From: Rhabditoides inermis
Taxonomy: Eukaryota; Nematoda; Chromadorea; Rhabditida; Rhabditidae
DNA length: 64,000 bases
NCBI GenBank assembly: GCA_963966185.1
Contig: CAWZYM010000390.1
Span: 124,001-188,000 of the forward strand
Reading direction: 5' to 3'
Shown: positions 49,989-61,669 of the stretch, piece after piece
How positions within the stretch are numbered: position 1 is the stretch's first letter
How the letters are laid out: each line of letters begins with the position of its first letter
The notes under the pieces: generated by a model
Seen by the model: only the letters and a program-made list of their open reading frames with translations
Told to the model about the DNA's origin: nothing
Databases searched by the model: none
Position numbers and translations under genes: made by a program

Positions 49989-52900
49989 TCACCACCAGTC
50001 CAACATACACTCGCTGCGATCGTTATAGACGATGGGCATGAAGAATTCATGCATATCCTGTGCGTACTTGAGGCGAGGCTCCTCGGGCCAGTCGGAAATG
50101 TCCACTCCAGTCTCCATGTACTCATCATCGTACTTGTCCATGTCGTCCCACTCCAGCAACCGGCCAAAATCTCTATTCCACGAGTACGCATACGTCGTCT
50201 GAACGCAGGTGGCTTGGAAAGACGAGGTAAACCCTACTCACCTCCTCCATGAACATCCTCATAAACAGACTGCGGATCGGCTTGCCCTTACGCCCCTTGC
50301 CCTTCTTCTCCAGCTTTCCGTATGTGAAAAACGGATCGAGGACTTCCTGCAAGCAATAGTCCTTCTTCATCCACTACCCCTCTGTGTGCCATGGCAGCTG
50401 ACTGACCACCAGCTGCTCGATGAGCTCCTTGCGCTCCTCGTTCGGCTCTTTCTTCAGCCGGAGCATGTGGTCGTGGCAGGCGCGCACCAGCTGCAATCCG
50501 CACTCGCTCATCCTCTCATTCCGTCGCCCACCTTCTTCGAGTAGCGCAGCGCCAGGCGAAGCAAGCGGCGTCCGTGCTTCACGTCAGGCGACACGTCCAC
50601 CATGTCTACCACCAGACCCGTCGCGAATCCGCATACCTACAACCATTACTCCGTGCCTCTTCCTCCCCTTACTAGCACACACCTTGAGAAGAAGGGTGAG
50701 CGCCTTCGGTTCGCGCACATCCTCGCTCACTTCCCACTGAAATTGCAGAAGTCAACCGTCAGACTGCTCCCTACCATGTAAACACCAAATACCCTGGAAT
50801 GTTGTGATAAATCAACACTCACTATTACATATGCTAAGCTAGCCGCATGTCTGCCGCTCAGACGACGATTGATAGCAAGACATGTGTATTACATCGCAAT
50901 CACATGCACGTAATGCGTCCAATGCGGCCGAAAGTACTTTTTTTACAGAAGATAATTATATTGTTAAAAATTAGTTCATCCTACGTACCACATGAATTAT
51001 TCTTAGCATTGCATTCATGTATGTATGTGAGAATAAGTATACAAATGAGAGAGTGACTCATGTGAGTGAGGGAGGAAATATTACAGCAGCAGCCCGCGGC
51101 GGCTCTCTCCTCCTTGATGCATTGTTTTTCGCGATCTCGCACTCCCTCCTCTTTTTGATATTCCATTCGTTTTCTCGAAATCAAAAACGTTTCACGAATC
51201 AATTCCTACTTTGATCAGCTGACATTTACATGATTTTTACAATTCATACACTATTATGGGCTGCCCTATTACTACCGAATCTACACGCCGGGATTTTCCG
51301 CGATTCCAATGGTAAGTACTATCTGTTTCGTGAAATCATATACTACTTGATGGATGGTCAGAAACACCATCTGCGTCTAACTCGTCGCAATTGGAGAAAC
51401 CATTCCTTCGTACCCAGTCTATCATTGAACACAAGAGCGAGTTGGGTCGCCTACTTCTGCTCGTGTGTCGCAAGAACTGTCCCCGTCTGCGATCGCAGAT
51501 TCCGCAGTGGCTGCGAGACTACAACGAGCAACGCGGCTTCACAGCACCGCAGTATGTACACTATCACTACCACACTCTGCGACGACCACTGCCCATTCTA
51601 CAGACAGGTTGCAATACAGAAGAGATATCTGAAAATTGAATCCCATCACTTACAGATCACTCTCTACCAGCAATCGTCTATATTATCGCCCAACAGCCAT
51701 ACTTCTACTATGGTGATCTCAATGACAAGGTAAGCGCGGCAATTTATGGTTATTGATTCAATATTATTGGAAGATTGCGTTCCTGTCGTTCCTGTCATCA
51801 CTTGACCAAGAGCACATTCTCACTCCATCCACCTACGAAGAAATGGACGCTATCCTTAACGGACAGCTCCCGCCGACAACCCCTCCGCCAGTCGGGAAAA
51901 ATGTGAATTTTTTAAATCATTTTTCGTTCTTATATTAGTTGTGGTAGCGTGTGCGCCGTCAAATGCACGACGAATCGAACCCGTATTGGAACGAGTTGCC
52001 GCACACACATGCCGACAACCAGCACGTGTTCGATCAGACGGGGCCGTTCGAGGACACCCGAGTGCCCCTCATTCAGGAAGAGATCAACGAGGCTCACTTC
52101 ACCCCGGATACACCCACCGAGGTAGGCACTAGTCAAAGGTTTCGCATTATATCATATACTTACAAATTGAATAGGTTCCGAATGTGATATACGCTGGAGA
52201 GCGGGAGGAGGAGCTGGGCGCGGGAGTGGTGCTGGAGGGACTGAACAGGAACATGGCGGAAGAAGAGGATGTTGAGAACTGCACACACACCAACCAAGTC
52301 ACCCAAAGCTATATGCTACTCGTCAACGATGAAAAGTAAACAACTCAAGTATTACATTACAAATAACAAAGTTTCAGCAACTGTCCAATCGACCACTGGC
52401 CAACGATCGTGCGATATGTGCAGTTGCGACTTCCGCAATACAAGGTATGGCCCGTACTCGTTGTATGCGACACTCATTCCGTCTAGGCAGTGCTGCTACG
52501 CGCGCCGCTCTCTTCTCAGATGGCTGTGATGCTGAGGTGAGCTCCCCCTCGTCACTCCATCCCTCTTTTGTAGGGAGCGACTGCCGCATTTGCGCGACTC
52601 GCTCTGCCTCGCACTCACCGTACTCACACACAACTCATACATACTTCCACTTGAGGACCTCAGTCCCGCCAAGGTGGGAAATCCACTCGTGTCATTAGGT
52701 ATTCTGGGCAGGAGTCAGAGAGACAAGCGTAAGTTCACGCAGGTCATCAAATCGAACCTAATCAGGTGGTGGAATCGCTCGAGTCGCTCGCAATGCCCTC
52801 GCTTTCATCGTGCGAGCCGCCGCGCGAGGCTGACGGCTTTTATCCCATTCAGCCATCCCTCACCACCATGCAGCTAGAGTTCATGAGGTACGCTAATTCG

Positions 52901-54313
52901 CTCTTCAAACTTTAAACTCCAAAGTCAAATTCACAGTCCTCATTATAGTGGCGACCTGGAGCTCTCGTCTCTCCTGTCGCGCACCTCATATGTGCTCGTT
53001 GGACTAACAGGCGGAATCGCCGTCGTCGCCTTAGCTATTTCTATCTTCTGGGGACTCAACGGATCCGCATTTACCTAATTACCTAAAAGCATTTACCTAA
53101 TAAGCCATGTTCCTATACCTATTTCTGTTCATTTTATGTTTCAATGCGGGTGATATTATTGTTATGAAATAAATCCGTGAAAGACTTACAGCGTCATGCA
53201 TCCACTCGATGAGCTTGACGGCAAAAGTAAAGGTGACGGCCTTCTGGGCAGGAGTGAGAGAGGCAAGCGCAGGTTCCCGCAGTATGCCAGGAGACAGCAC
53301 GCGCGACTCAAATCACGCATTCTTCTCCGTCCACCCCTCATCGCCTACCCTGCGTATCGTGTCGACGGCAGAGTCAAAAACGGCTTTGATTCTGTCGGGG
53401 TCGAGGAACGCGCACTTGATCTGCATCATGTTCAGCTGCAGCCACAGCTCCATTCCGTACGGGAAGCGGCGGTCAGTCAGCAGGTGCATCGACAGACTCG
53501 TCAACGTCGAGATGGGCACAAAACGGGGAGCTGAAGGGATGGTGGGTGAATGAGAAGGGATGGGACGAGACTCACGCATAATGTGCATGAGGGAGTAGTT
53601 GAACGAGATCTTGTCGTCAATCATCTCGTGCTTGTTGATGGCGTGCTCGACCGCACACGTCGTGCACATCACGTGCCCCTCCACACCCATCTGCGAATAA
53701 AACGGCTGCAATACGTCAATTAATCCCCATTCCTCGCTCTTCCTTCTTTGCGTACCACCATACTCTCGAAGTTAGCATCTTCCGCCCAGCTACGCGATCC
53801 GTCCTTACACTCCGTACAAACCATCACCTAAAAAATATATACGTTGCAATTGGGCAGTTGTTGGCGCTCTTCACTTTGTAGAGATCATTGAGCTTCCGGT
53901 TGCAGCCGTTGCACTCGTACATCACGTCCTCGAGCTCGAGAAACGACACACAACGCACGCGACGCAACACCGTCAAAGCTACAATAAACACTGTCCAGAA
54001 ATACACAGTGAAGACCAACCTCCGATCAGATCGTCGTCCCTGACCACCTTGTCGGGGTCGTAGTCCCTGCGGCAGAATGGGCATTCGGTCGACTTGGGAG
54101 CGGTGCCGCGGCGCTCGTTGCACTGCTCGCACTGCGCACATATGCGGTGCTTGGTGCCCGGACACGGCAGAATCTGAACAGAAAATGAGAGGAAGGGGAA
54201 GGGGAGGGGGAGGGGAGAGGGCGACTCACGAGAGGGTACTTGGTGGTGTGGTTGAACATGGAGCAGCACACCTGACACTCGAACTCGTCCCGCTGAGAGC
54301 TAAACTTCATCAT
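49989..54313 (-). CDS. RING-finger protein, probable E3 ubiquitin ligase
   Basis: The start MMKFSSQRDEFECQVCC (54313) directly follows a GTTGCAG acceptor. A RING-HC type zinc finger is formed by FECQVCCSMFNHTTKYP, then LPCPGTKHRICAQCEQC, and CPFCRRDYDPD (54290-54030). A second cysteine cluster follows (MYECNGCNRKLNDLY, then VCTECKDG, and HVMCTTCAVEHAI) to about 53640. After that come helical regions: MELWLQLNMMQIKCAFLDP, FAVKLIEWMHDA, then from 50746 WEVSEDVREPKALTLLLK, LVRACHDHMLRLKKEPNEE, and an acidic C-terminus ending ECMLDWW. The intron between 53190 and about 50746 is 2.4 kb and contains a complete gene on the opposite strand. RING proteins usually transfer ubiquitin, but substrate and orthologue are unknown. 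Confidence 0.72.
51230..53078 (+). CDS. Predicted single-pass membrane protein nested in an intron of the RING gene
   Basis: I do not recognise this family. The model starts MIFTIHTLLWAALLLPNLHA, a signal peptide, and exons join in phase across the region. Exon parts include LGRLLLLVCRKNCPRLRSQ, AIVYIIAQQPYFYYGDLND and LSSLDQEHILTPSTYEEMD. Further on are RRQMHDESNPYWNELPH, VPNVIYAGEREEELGAGVV, NCPIDHWPTIVRYVQLRLP and LRDSLCLALTVLTHNSYIL. The last exon has TSYVLVGLTGGIAVVALAIS, a transmembrane helix, then a short tail ending GSAFT. The layout is a type I membrane protein with a luminal or extracellular domain of about 400 residues. Two cysteine pairs are visible. It lies wholly inside a minus-strand intron. 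Confidence 0.65.
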
Positions 54314-54463
54314 CTGCAACACGTAGTTATTGTTTTTTTTATAATAGGTTTGTGAACGCAAGTAGATACACTCTTTTAACGACAATGTGTAAGGTTGTGA
54401 GAGTAGAGACAATTTTAAAAAAAATCATTTTGAAAAAAGGAAACGCGCGAATAAAGAGTAGGA

Positions 54464-54742
54464 ACAGAGAACCTCGTTTTGGTACACCACTAGAAGTTCT
54501 TCGAATGAGTATCCGAAATGATTAAATTTGAAATTTATATTTAAGTGTTTCAATTTGACACATTAATTGAAACTTATTAAGACACTTAAAAAAGCGCAAA
54601 GGTATATTACTGTTTAACAACAGGTCATATGCAATGACATGCAATAACAGAAACCAAATAAACATTTTATCTGATATGAATATAACAGGAGTGAGCACAT
54701 CTCAGAGATGGTCGAGAGCAACAACAAAACGAGGTACTCTGT
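54464..54742. mobile_element. Inverted-repeat element between two minus-strand genes
   Basis: The left end is ACAGAGAACCTCGTTTTG and the right end is CAAAACGAGGTACTCTGT, its inverted copy, matching at 17 of 18 bp. It spans 279 bp, is AT-rich and non-coding. It sits in the 510-nt gap between the RING gene and the gene upstream of it on the same strand. Confidence 0.65.
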
Positions 54743-54823
54743 ACCAAAACAACTAAACCAACTAAACAAAACAAAGAAACAAGATTTAAAAAAAACATAA
54801 TATATAGATTGGAGGCTGTTCGT

Positions 54824-56890
54824 CTAGAAGGTGTCGTCCATTCCAATATAGCTTTCCAGATCCAAGGAATCAGCAGAGGCGGACGATATCTGCAATTTTT
54901 CTCTCATTCAGCTGCTTCCCGTTCTCCACTCACGGGGGTCGAAGCCAGGTTCTTCCTCACATTGATCCTGCCAGCTGCCGGGCGAGCAGACTGGGTGCTG
55001 GTCTTTCTGGCAGCATTCGCGATGTGGGTGGAGACGCCATTCTTAGACTTCTTCTTGCTCGTCTCTTTATCCACACACTTCCTCTTGCGGTCACGCACCG
55101 GCGTCTTCTCGTTCATCACATCTGCATGCACTCATCATATACCAAACATCATCGCTTTCATCGCTTACCTTCGAGGTTCTCCCCCATGGAGAGATCCAGG
55201 GATCGCGACCGCGACATATCGCCCCGTTCCTTCTTTTCTGAAACATCACATCGTGAACATAGTATCGCTCCACGCCGGAGTCACCTTGTAGACGCAAAGA
55301 ATGCCTTCTCACGGGAGCCACAACAGGTACATCCCCACCCTCCGCAACCGGGGCCATCGCCACGTCTCCGCCCTCCGCAGCCGCGCCCATCTCCATAGGG
55401 TTAGCATCCGTACGGTTCCACATAATCTCTAAACACACTCATTTATCAAGTCATGCGCACTAATTATCTGACATACCTGACTTGACCTCAATGCCCCTGA
55501 ACATATTCTCCGCTGGCGCCTCGGCAGCATGCGCAGCTCCAGTCTCGTCATCCCAGAGAGACTCGCCCACATCCAATGTGGGCATCGACTGAAGTCCATA
55601 TATTGCACGAAATTCGATAGCACCCAAATACCTGAGTGCTCGCGGTGGAAATGACTGGCACGGGCTCAGAAGTCGCAGGTCGATATAGCTGACTGGGCAT
55701 GGGCAGATCTCCGTGCGGGCTGTGCGTCCAGTCTGAGATGAGTGCGGCGATCGTCCTCGGGTCCTGCTCTCTCATCGCCTGCTCGCCGATGAATATCGAG
55801 CTGTTGATGCCCGGCATATCGGCATACATGTAACCCACTGAAACAATACGTTCATGCGCAAAATATTGACTTCAAAGGGACTTACTCGGATCGCCATAGA
55901 TGGGGCGCATGAAACGCCTCTGCGGGTTGACTGCAGTCATCTGCTCACGGCAGACCAGCGTCGCCGGCTTCTCCTCAACCTCCAGCACATTGCTCACAGC
56001 AGACGTCGACTGCCGCTCACTAGCAGTCCGTGTGCTCGCTGCCTCCCGCGTCCTGAAACAGTTGTTTTATCATTAAATTTCGCAAATGCGAATGCGGTAA
56101 AACCTCGTCTGCACAAACGGATGAGATTCGAGGAAACCATTGGCCTCGCTGCGCAGAGAGGCGGCACCGATGATAAACGAAGAGCCCAGTTCACTGCAAA
56201 AACTGATTTAACTTATTTAATAACTAATTCACACTCTCAAAAAACCTACCTCGTCGCCATATTAGTTGAAGGCGCAGGCAGGGCGGTCTCCTGAGAGATC
56301 ACCATAGTTTCGTCCAGCGCGCCATCAGCCGACGTGTTCGGCGACAGCTCTTCCTTAGCCTGCAAATATTTTTAAAGATACCAACAGTAGGATATTTACC
56401 GTCCGAAAAGCGTCGCCCGATCCATCGGAAATGTCGACCGATCCATCGTTATCGTATTCAGCGGCAGTCGACGTCTGCTGAGCCGGCTGCGCGTCGAGGT
56501 GACACTCATCTATGTTGACAGCAGACTGCTCGCCTCCATCAAGCCTCTCCGGGTACTGAAAACTAGCATATGCTACAGGAAATACTTAGTTCCACCACTA
56601 CTTCGCTCATACACTCCGCATTTGAAAATTCCGCGCGCGCGAAACTTCGAATTTGAATCTGATTTTGAATCGAATTTGAATCGCGTGCTCTCGATGTCTA
56701 TCGATTTTCGAACCGTCTCGCACTCTCTTCACTCTTGCGCACTCTAATCGGCAACTGATTTGCCCACCCACTGTACCACAGTATTTTAAGTAGTTAAAAT
56801 GCTCACAGTCTCGGTAGGCTTCTCGTCGCGGCGCCTAAACCACGAAAACGGATTCAGTAATTCCAGCACATTCTTGACGAATGTGATCAT
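54824..56890 (-). CDS. Unrecognised, probably nuclear, low-complexity charged protein
   Basis: The start MITFVKNVLELLNPFSWFRR (56890) follows a CATTCAG acceptor. Exons in order include YPERLDGGEQSAVNIDECHL with an acidic Ser-rich stretch (DGSVDISDGSGDAF), then SSFIIGAASLRSEANGFLES, then PQRRFMRPIYGDP. Next come GYMYADMPGINSSIFIGEQA, ISDWTHSPHGDLPMPSQLYR and GESLWDDETGAAHA. The last part is a basic segment, RDRKRKCVDKETSKKKSK, which looks like a nuclear localisation signal. The C-terminus is SLDLESYIGMDDTF. No catalytic domain is visible. The composition suggests a chromatin or scaffold protein, but that is inference. One intron (56556-56806) contains a dispersed repeat. Confidence 0.6.
56574..56775. 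mobile_element. Dispersed repeat, copy 2, in an intron of the unrecognised gene
   Basis: This 202-bp copy of the 42812-43000 element begins TACAGG and ends ACTGTA. It fills most of the 251-nt intron 56556-56806. Removing it leaves 49 nt, the usual intron size here. It has two small internal length differences from copy 1. Confidence 0.75.
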
Positions 56891-57199
56891 TATCTGAATG
56901 TTAGAATGAAGGCAGTCAAAGTAGAATGAATAAATCTGAAGGCATGTTTATAGTCGCTCTTTTCCGGCAATATTGCGTAATAACGCAATGCTTTAGGATA
57001 AGTATCGACTTTGCAATTTTGAAATATTGCAAAAATCGATGCCCTTAAAGCGTTGCATAAATGCGCAATATTGCTGAAAAAGCGCAAGTACTCGAACAAT
57101 AAACATAAACAATACTTTTATATATAAAAAAATATGTTTCATATTTTAAAAAAATGTGCATCATAGTGAGAAGTTTTTGAAAATTTAGTAATCTCAGGC

Positions 57200-57380
57200 A
57201 AAGTCTCGAGCGCCCCGCGGGATTCCACTGTTTTTCGCAGCGCCCTCGCGTTACCCGCGGGCCTCCCGACAGTGCGCGGTCCTGCGCGGGGATCCCGCGG
57301 GCGGCGCGAAATGCAGATAGAACCCCGCGGGAAGGTTTCTGTTTTCGGGGATCCCGCGGGGCTTTCGAGGAAGTCCCGAA
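57200..57380. repeat. GC-rich island 1 with repeated CCCGCGGG palindromes
   Basis: About 180 bp of very GC-rich DNA lie in an AT-rich setting, with five CCGCGG sites (for example TCCCGCGGGCGG and GGGATCCCGCGGG twice). The minus strand reads PRGIP and PAGS-type residues, but the frame carries no domain. It resembles the island at 58430-58605. Confidence 0.7.
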
Positions 57381-57539
57381 CAATCTAACGGCGTCCTTTT
57401 CACATTTAAATTTTGCGCACATCGAAGTTCTGCGATTTTATTCATTTCATGTTTGTTTTGTTTATTTTGAAAATGTTTGTTGTTTTGTAGGTTTGTTGTA
57501 TGCATATGGTGATCCGATAACACGGAGTGCTCCCGGCTG

Positions 57540-58320
57540 GCAGCAGTAGGCTGGTACAAGAAAATATGGAAGGTGCGTGCGCGTGCATGATAAGTTCGAA
57601 TCTTGTAACATTATTCTTATTAAGATGCTGTCATCCTGACTTGGAAACAGGCGGGGTGCATCGCGCTCGCCTCCCCGCATCGTCTGCCAAGAGGCTGACA
57701 GATAGCCCGCTGTCCTCTCCAGTGGAGTGTTCCGGAGAAGGGAGAAGGGAGAACCAAGACAGACACTGCTCGTCGACGACGTAGGCACGTAGAGGACTGT
57801 CATCCAGTTCATACTCGTCCAGTTCATGCTCGTCAAGGTGTGTGTCGAAAAGAACTTGTTTTTCGTACATCACTTTGTGTTTCAGGGAAAGTACGCTGTG
57901 CCGGAAGGAGGCGAGGCGAAGTGCAAGTGTTCTCGGCCCATGCCGATCACTCCGCGCAGATCGAAAAGAGAAGGTACACGAAGAAGGTTGGTGGATGGAG
58001 GGGTGGTATGAATCACGATCAATCGCTCCAGCACAAGACATTCTTTTTTCCCGCCGCGCATCTGTCGAAGGGCTTCAAGGTGAACAGTTACGTCTCAAGG
58101 AACTCGTGCTTCACTTCATTCAGGTAGTGATTTGTCCATATCCATATAGATTGATATTGATTGATTGGTTCAGTTCAACTTTGAGTCGAGCAGCAGGAGG
58201 AGTCCCAGTACAAGATCAAGCCCGACATCTTCGATCCAAGCTGAAGAACAAGTTGTGCTCAAGAACAAGTCTTCGCCACCTCTCCAAATACTGTTATTTT
58301 GTGGTGCATTGATGTGTTAC
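57540..58320 (+). other. Possible exons of an unrecognised gene
   Basis: Candidate exons with splice sites can be read: a piece ending GWYKKIWK, one with KRLTDSPLSSPVECSGEGRR, and one with CSRPMPITPRRSKRE. The last can splice to AQDILFSRRASVEGLQGEQL, then LRLKELVLHFIQ, then FNFESSSRRSPS. The middle part looks like a short coiled coil. I cannot identify the protein or prove the joins. It could be a real small gene or a decayed one. Confidence 0.3.
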
Positions 58321-58429
58321 TTGTTTGTCGCTAATGAAATATGTTTTCTATATGGTCGTTGACGATGAATAACGAAAATACAGGAGAGAACTACAACAAA
58401 GAAGTGCCTGATCAGTAGGCTGATAATGC

Positions 58430-58605
58430 TCTGCGCGGTTCCCGCGGGACTGTTTCGCGGTTTTCGCGGGAATCCCGCGCGAACCGCGCAGTTCTCGGGG
58501 CTCCCGCGGAGCGATCTCGCACCGCCCCGCGTTGTACCCGAGCGGACCGCGCATGCTTCCCGCGGGAGCCGCCGATTCACCGCGCGGGGACCGCGAGGCT
58601 TGTCT
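58430..58605. repeat. GC-rich island 2 with repeated CCCGCGGG palindromes
   Basis: About 175 bp of GC-rich DNA carry CCCGCGGGA, CCCGCGGAG and several GCGCGG/CCGCGC motifs. It lies about 1.05 kb from island 1 and is flanked by AT-rich DNA. Both islands translate to short Arg/Gly/Pro-rich repeats in several frames, which points to a repeat rather than a protein. Confidence 0.7.
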
Positions 58606-59059
58606 TAGAATAGTCGACGTCACTACGGAACACTCTGCAGATTTTTTTTAGAAGTACTGCTGTAGTTTATTATCGCTTTAAGCTTTATTGTGGGAAAAAC
58701 AAGAAAGTACGAGAGTCTTCGATAGGAAGATAATTCTAATCATAATATTATATTATGGACAAATCAAACCAGCGCAGAAAGCCGAGATTGGTTATTTGTT
58801 TGCATTTCATATAGCTCGGGGCTGTAAGCGACTACAGAAGGCTACAGACGATACTACAGAAGGTTGTCTACAGCCATGTGTGCAGCATTAGGTGACTGTC
58901 CAGCTGGAGACGCGTATCCTGAATATGGACATGTTGACGGTATTTAAAAAAAACAGATCTCATATTCTATATCACACATCGCCTATTTCCACCAACCTCT
59001 GGCATCATCTAAATGTGGTTATTATTCCATTGTATTCTGTTTTTTTTTCTTATTGCAGG

Positions 59060-59290
59060 CACACGTGAAGCGAGTAGACATCGAGTTCAAGCACGAGCTG
59101 ATGCAATTTCACGTACGAGTGCATACCTTATGAAGACCCCTACGTGAAGCGATTCCATTTCCCGGATACAGCCGACTTTTTCCTCGAAGTGTATACGCAG
59201 ACCGAGTTCAGGGATTCCGGAAACCCCTGCAGCACCGGAACGTACTGCATTCGCATCGCCGTGTACCGTGATTTACAGACTAATCCTGTC
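59060..59290 (+). pseudogene. Frame-broken coding remnant, family unknown
   Basis: After a TTATTGCAG acceptor, one frame reads VKRVDIEFKHELMQFH. One base later, a second frame continues YECIPYEDPYVKRFHFPDTA and then FFLEVYTQTEF. The two look like a single protein broken by a one-base shift near 59114. If a small intron is used instead, I could not find its acceptor. It may be the end of whatever lies at 57540-58320. Confidence 0.35.
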
Positions 59291-59616
59291 GTCACATGTG
59301 TTATTCTGGCAATAGTTCACCGAAGCACCCTCTCAGGTTTGTTCACTAGCTTTTATCCGGCACTATGTTACTGCATCGTCATTGTTACAGTAATGAAAAA
59401 ATCAAGCATTATATGATCTCGTCAAATCACAAATTACTACTAACAGTACTAACGTTCACAACAGAAAAAAGGTAAAACTGGCAACTACTACGGTAATACA
59501 ACGGCAATAAAGCGAAATGATTCACAAGTGTTCAACAATTAAGCGTCATGAAAATACCCTTATAATAAGTTATCCGGGAGAAGTTGACCCAAAAGGAGTG
59601 TTGGGGAGTCATCACT

Positions 59617-61669
59617 CTAGTCCTTCTTGCGCATGACGGCGACTCGCTCCTTGAAGCGCATGTCCGGCCAGTAGTAGGGGAAGCGATTCACTCGGTTCCA
59701 TCCAAAACCTGCGAACGCTGGGACAACGAACATCACACGGTGCTTCTCGCTGAAAGAGAGAATTGAGGGCTGAGAGGAGAGAAGGAACGGACTAGAATGG
59801 CTGGATACGCTTGCGGAGGTCGTCCTTGTGGGTGCCGAGGAGAAGGAAGTCGAACTGCTGCAGGTACTCCACCGTTGCGTTCTCCGTCTTATCGTACCTC
59901 AATATTGCATGCACTCTCCCTTCTTTCCTCCGTTCACTCACTGCCACGCATTATACAACTGCAGGAAGCGGTTCACTCCATTCTGCGCACAGTAGTTGTC
60001 AATGTGCACAGACACCGGCTTGCGCTCGTCCATTCGCATCTGGTGCTGAAAAGACAGCGTGACAGCGAACAAAGGGGCATGGCCCGTACCTGGAGAAGGG
60101 CGAGCGAGTCTCCACCGGCATAGTTTCTCGCAGACGCATAGATGAACGCGGACGTGGTGAGGACATTGGCGACAAGATGCATACACAGGCCCGCACAAAG
60201 CAGCCAACGAAGCCAGCTCTTGCTACGGTTGATGTAGCTGCAAGACAAAGTGAGAGGACGTGGAGCAAGGGAACCAACCATCTGGCAGTGATGACGGCTG
60301 CGGGCAGATCGAGCATGGGAAGGGCATAGAGGACGAAGCGGAGTTCCTTGTGGGGGAGAAGAGAATAGAGGGCGACGAAGACAAGAACGGGGAAAACGAA
60401 GGCCGGAAGTCGACGGTCAATGAGCAGACCGAGAGGGAGGAGGAAGATGGAAGACGACATCATGCGAGGAAGCGCAGAGTAGAAGTACCACATCAGAGGC
60501 GACGTCTGCAAGCAAAGCAATCCACTTCCTCTTCTCCTTTCTCTCTTCTCTCCAACCCACCCCATACTCGCCGCTCCTGTTCTCAATCACATTGAACATG
60601 GCCACCTCGAATTCCGGCCAGAGAATCCTCTTCCACAGCACAGAGTCCAGCGGCACCGTCATCACTGAAACATGCGACATGATCTCAACTTGTCCCGCAT
60701 CCACCCACCGAGTGTCATCACCGCACTCTTCACTCCAGTCCACAAGGCGCGGCTAATGCTGAGACGCCCATCGAGCATGATAGGAATGAAGATGGGGGCG
60801 AAGAGCAGCACCAGCTCACACCGGAACAGCACACACACAGTCGTCGCCCATCGCACAGCCGACTCGCAGCGGTTGTCCATCCAACGGGTGTACACCTCGA
60901 GAACTGAGGAGGGGTGTGGGGAGAGAGAGGGAGGGAGAGAGGGAGAGAGGGAGAGAGGGATAGGCACTCACCGAACAGCATGGCGAACACGTTGGGCAGC
61001 ATGCGGCTCGAGTAGAAGAGGAAGTGGAACTGAGATGCCACAACCAACCTGCAAGCCGCATTCGCTCTTTCTTCATATCCCTTCCCCTCACCTGAGAAAC
61101 ACGGCCGTCTCCCTTCCGAACTTCCTTTGGACGGCGCGCGCGAATCGCAGGAACGCAATCACGAGAGCCGCGCCCAGCGACAGCCTCACTGCAATCCAAC
61201 GCATCCACACGTACGCGCCACTGCGACATACCCATGAAGAGCATCCAGTACTTGGGGAGGGCCCACCACTCCATCACATATCGGGCGGGGCGAGCGAGGA
61301 CCGAGAGGGCGATGGGGCCGGCGAAGGTGCGGGGCACGACGCCCGGGTACGAGTGGTGGTCGAACTCGTCCAGCGAAGACGCGTACACTAGGTCGTGCGT
61401 AGCCTGCACGTTGAAGCTCTCCTCCACCTCAACACACATCATGAAGCAAGAGAGAGCCTCGCGTCATACCTTTGTACCGGGTGCGAACAGGAGGTTGATC
61501 ATCATCCCTATCAGGACCAACCACTCCGAACCCACTATCTCCTCCATAGCGAGCCTCAAGGAAATAATGTATACAGGAGAGAGGCAGCAGCACAAGTAAG
61601 ACAAATGACACACCTGTACTCATCGAACCAATCAATGAGGGCGAAAGAAAACGCCACAAACGAAAGCAT
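59617..61669 (-). CDS. algn-12: ALG12 dolichyl-P-Man:Man7GlcNAc2-PP-dolichol alpha-1,6-mannosyltransferase
   Basis: This is an ER multi-pass glycosyltransferase (GT22) that adds the eighth mannose to the lipid-linked N-glycan precursor. Signature pieces in order are [16 protein letters not shown] (the luminal loop with the family EE motif), [95 protein letters not shown] (the HKELRF motif of GT22 enzymes) and [20 protein letters not shown]. It ends VAVMRKKD. The exon starting [15 protein letters not shown] (61669) joins in phase to [12 protein letters not shown]. If that exon is not used, translation would begin at 61547. It lies 165 nt downstream of valyl-tRNA synthetase on the same strand, and a TTTGCAG acceptor precedes its start. 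Confidence 0.93.

Larger units (their letters stand above)
56891..59616. other. Region with GC-rich islands and unresolved coding remnants
   Basis: No complete gene could be built here. It holds two GC-rich islands, possible exons between 57540 and 58320, and a frame-broken remnant near 59060-59290. The rest is AT-rich and shows nothing I can name. Confidence 0.6.
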
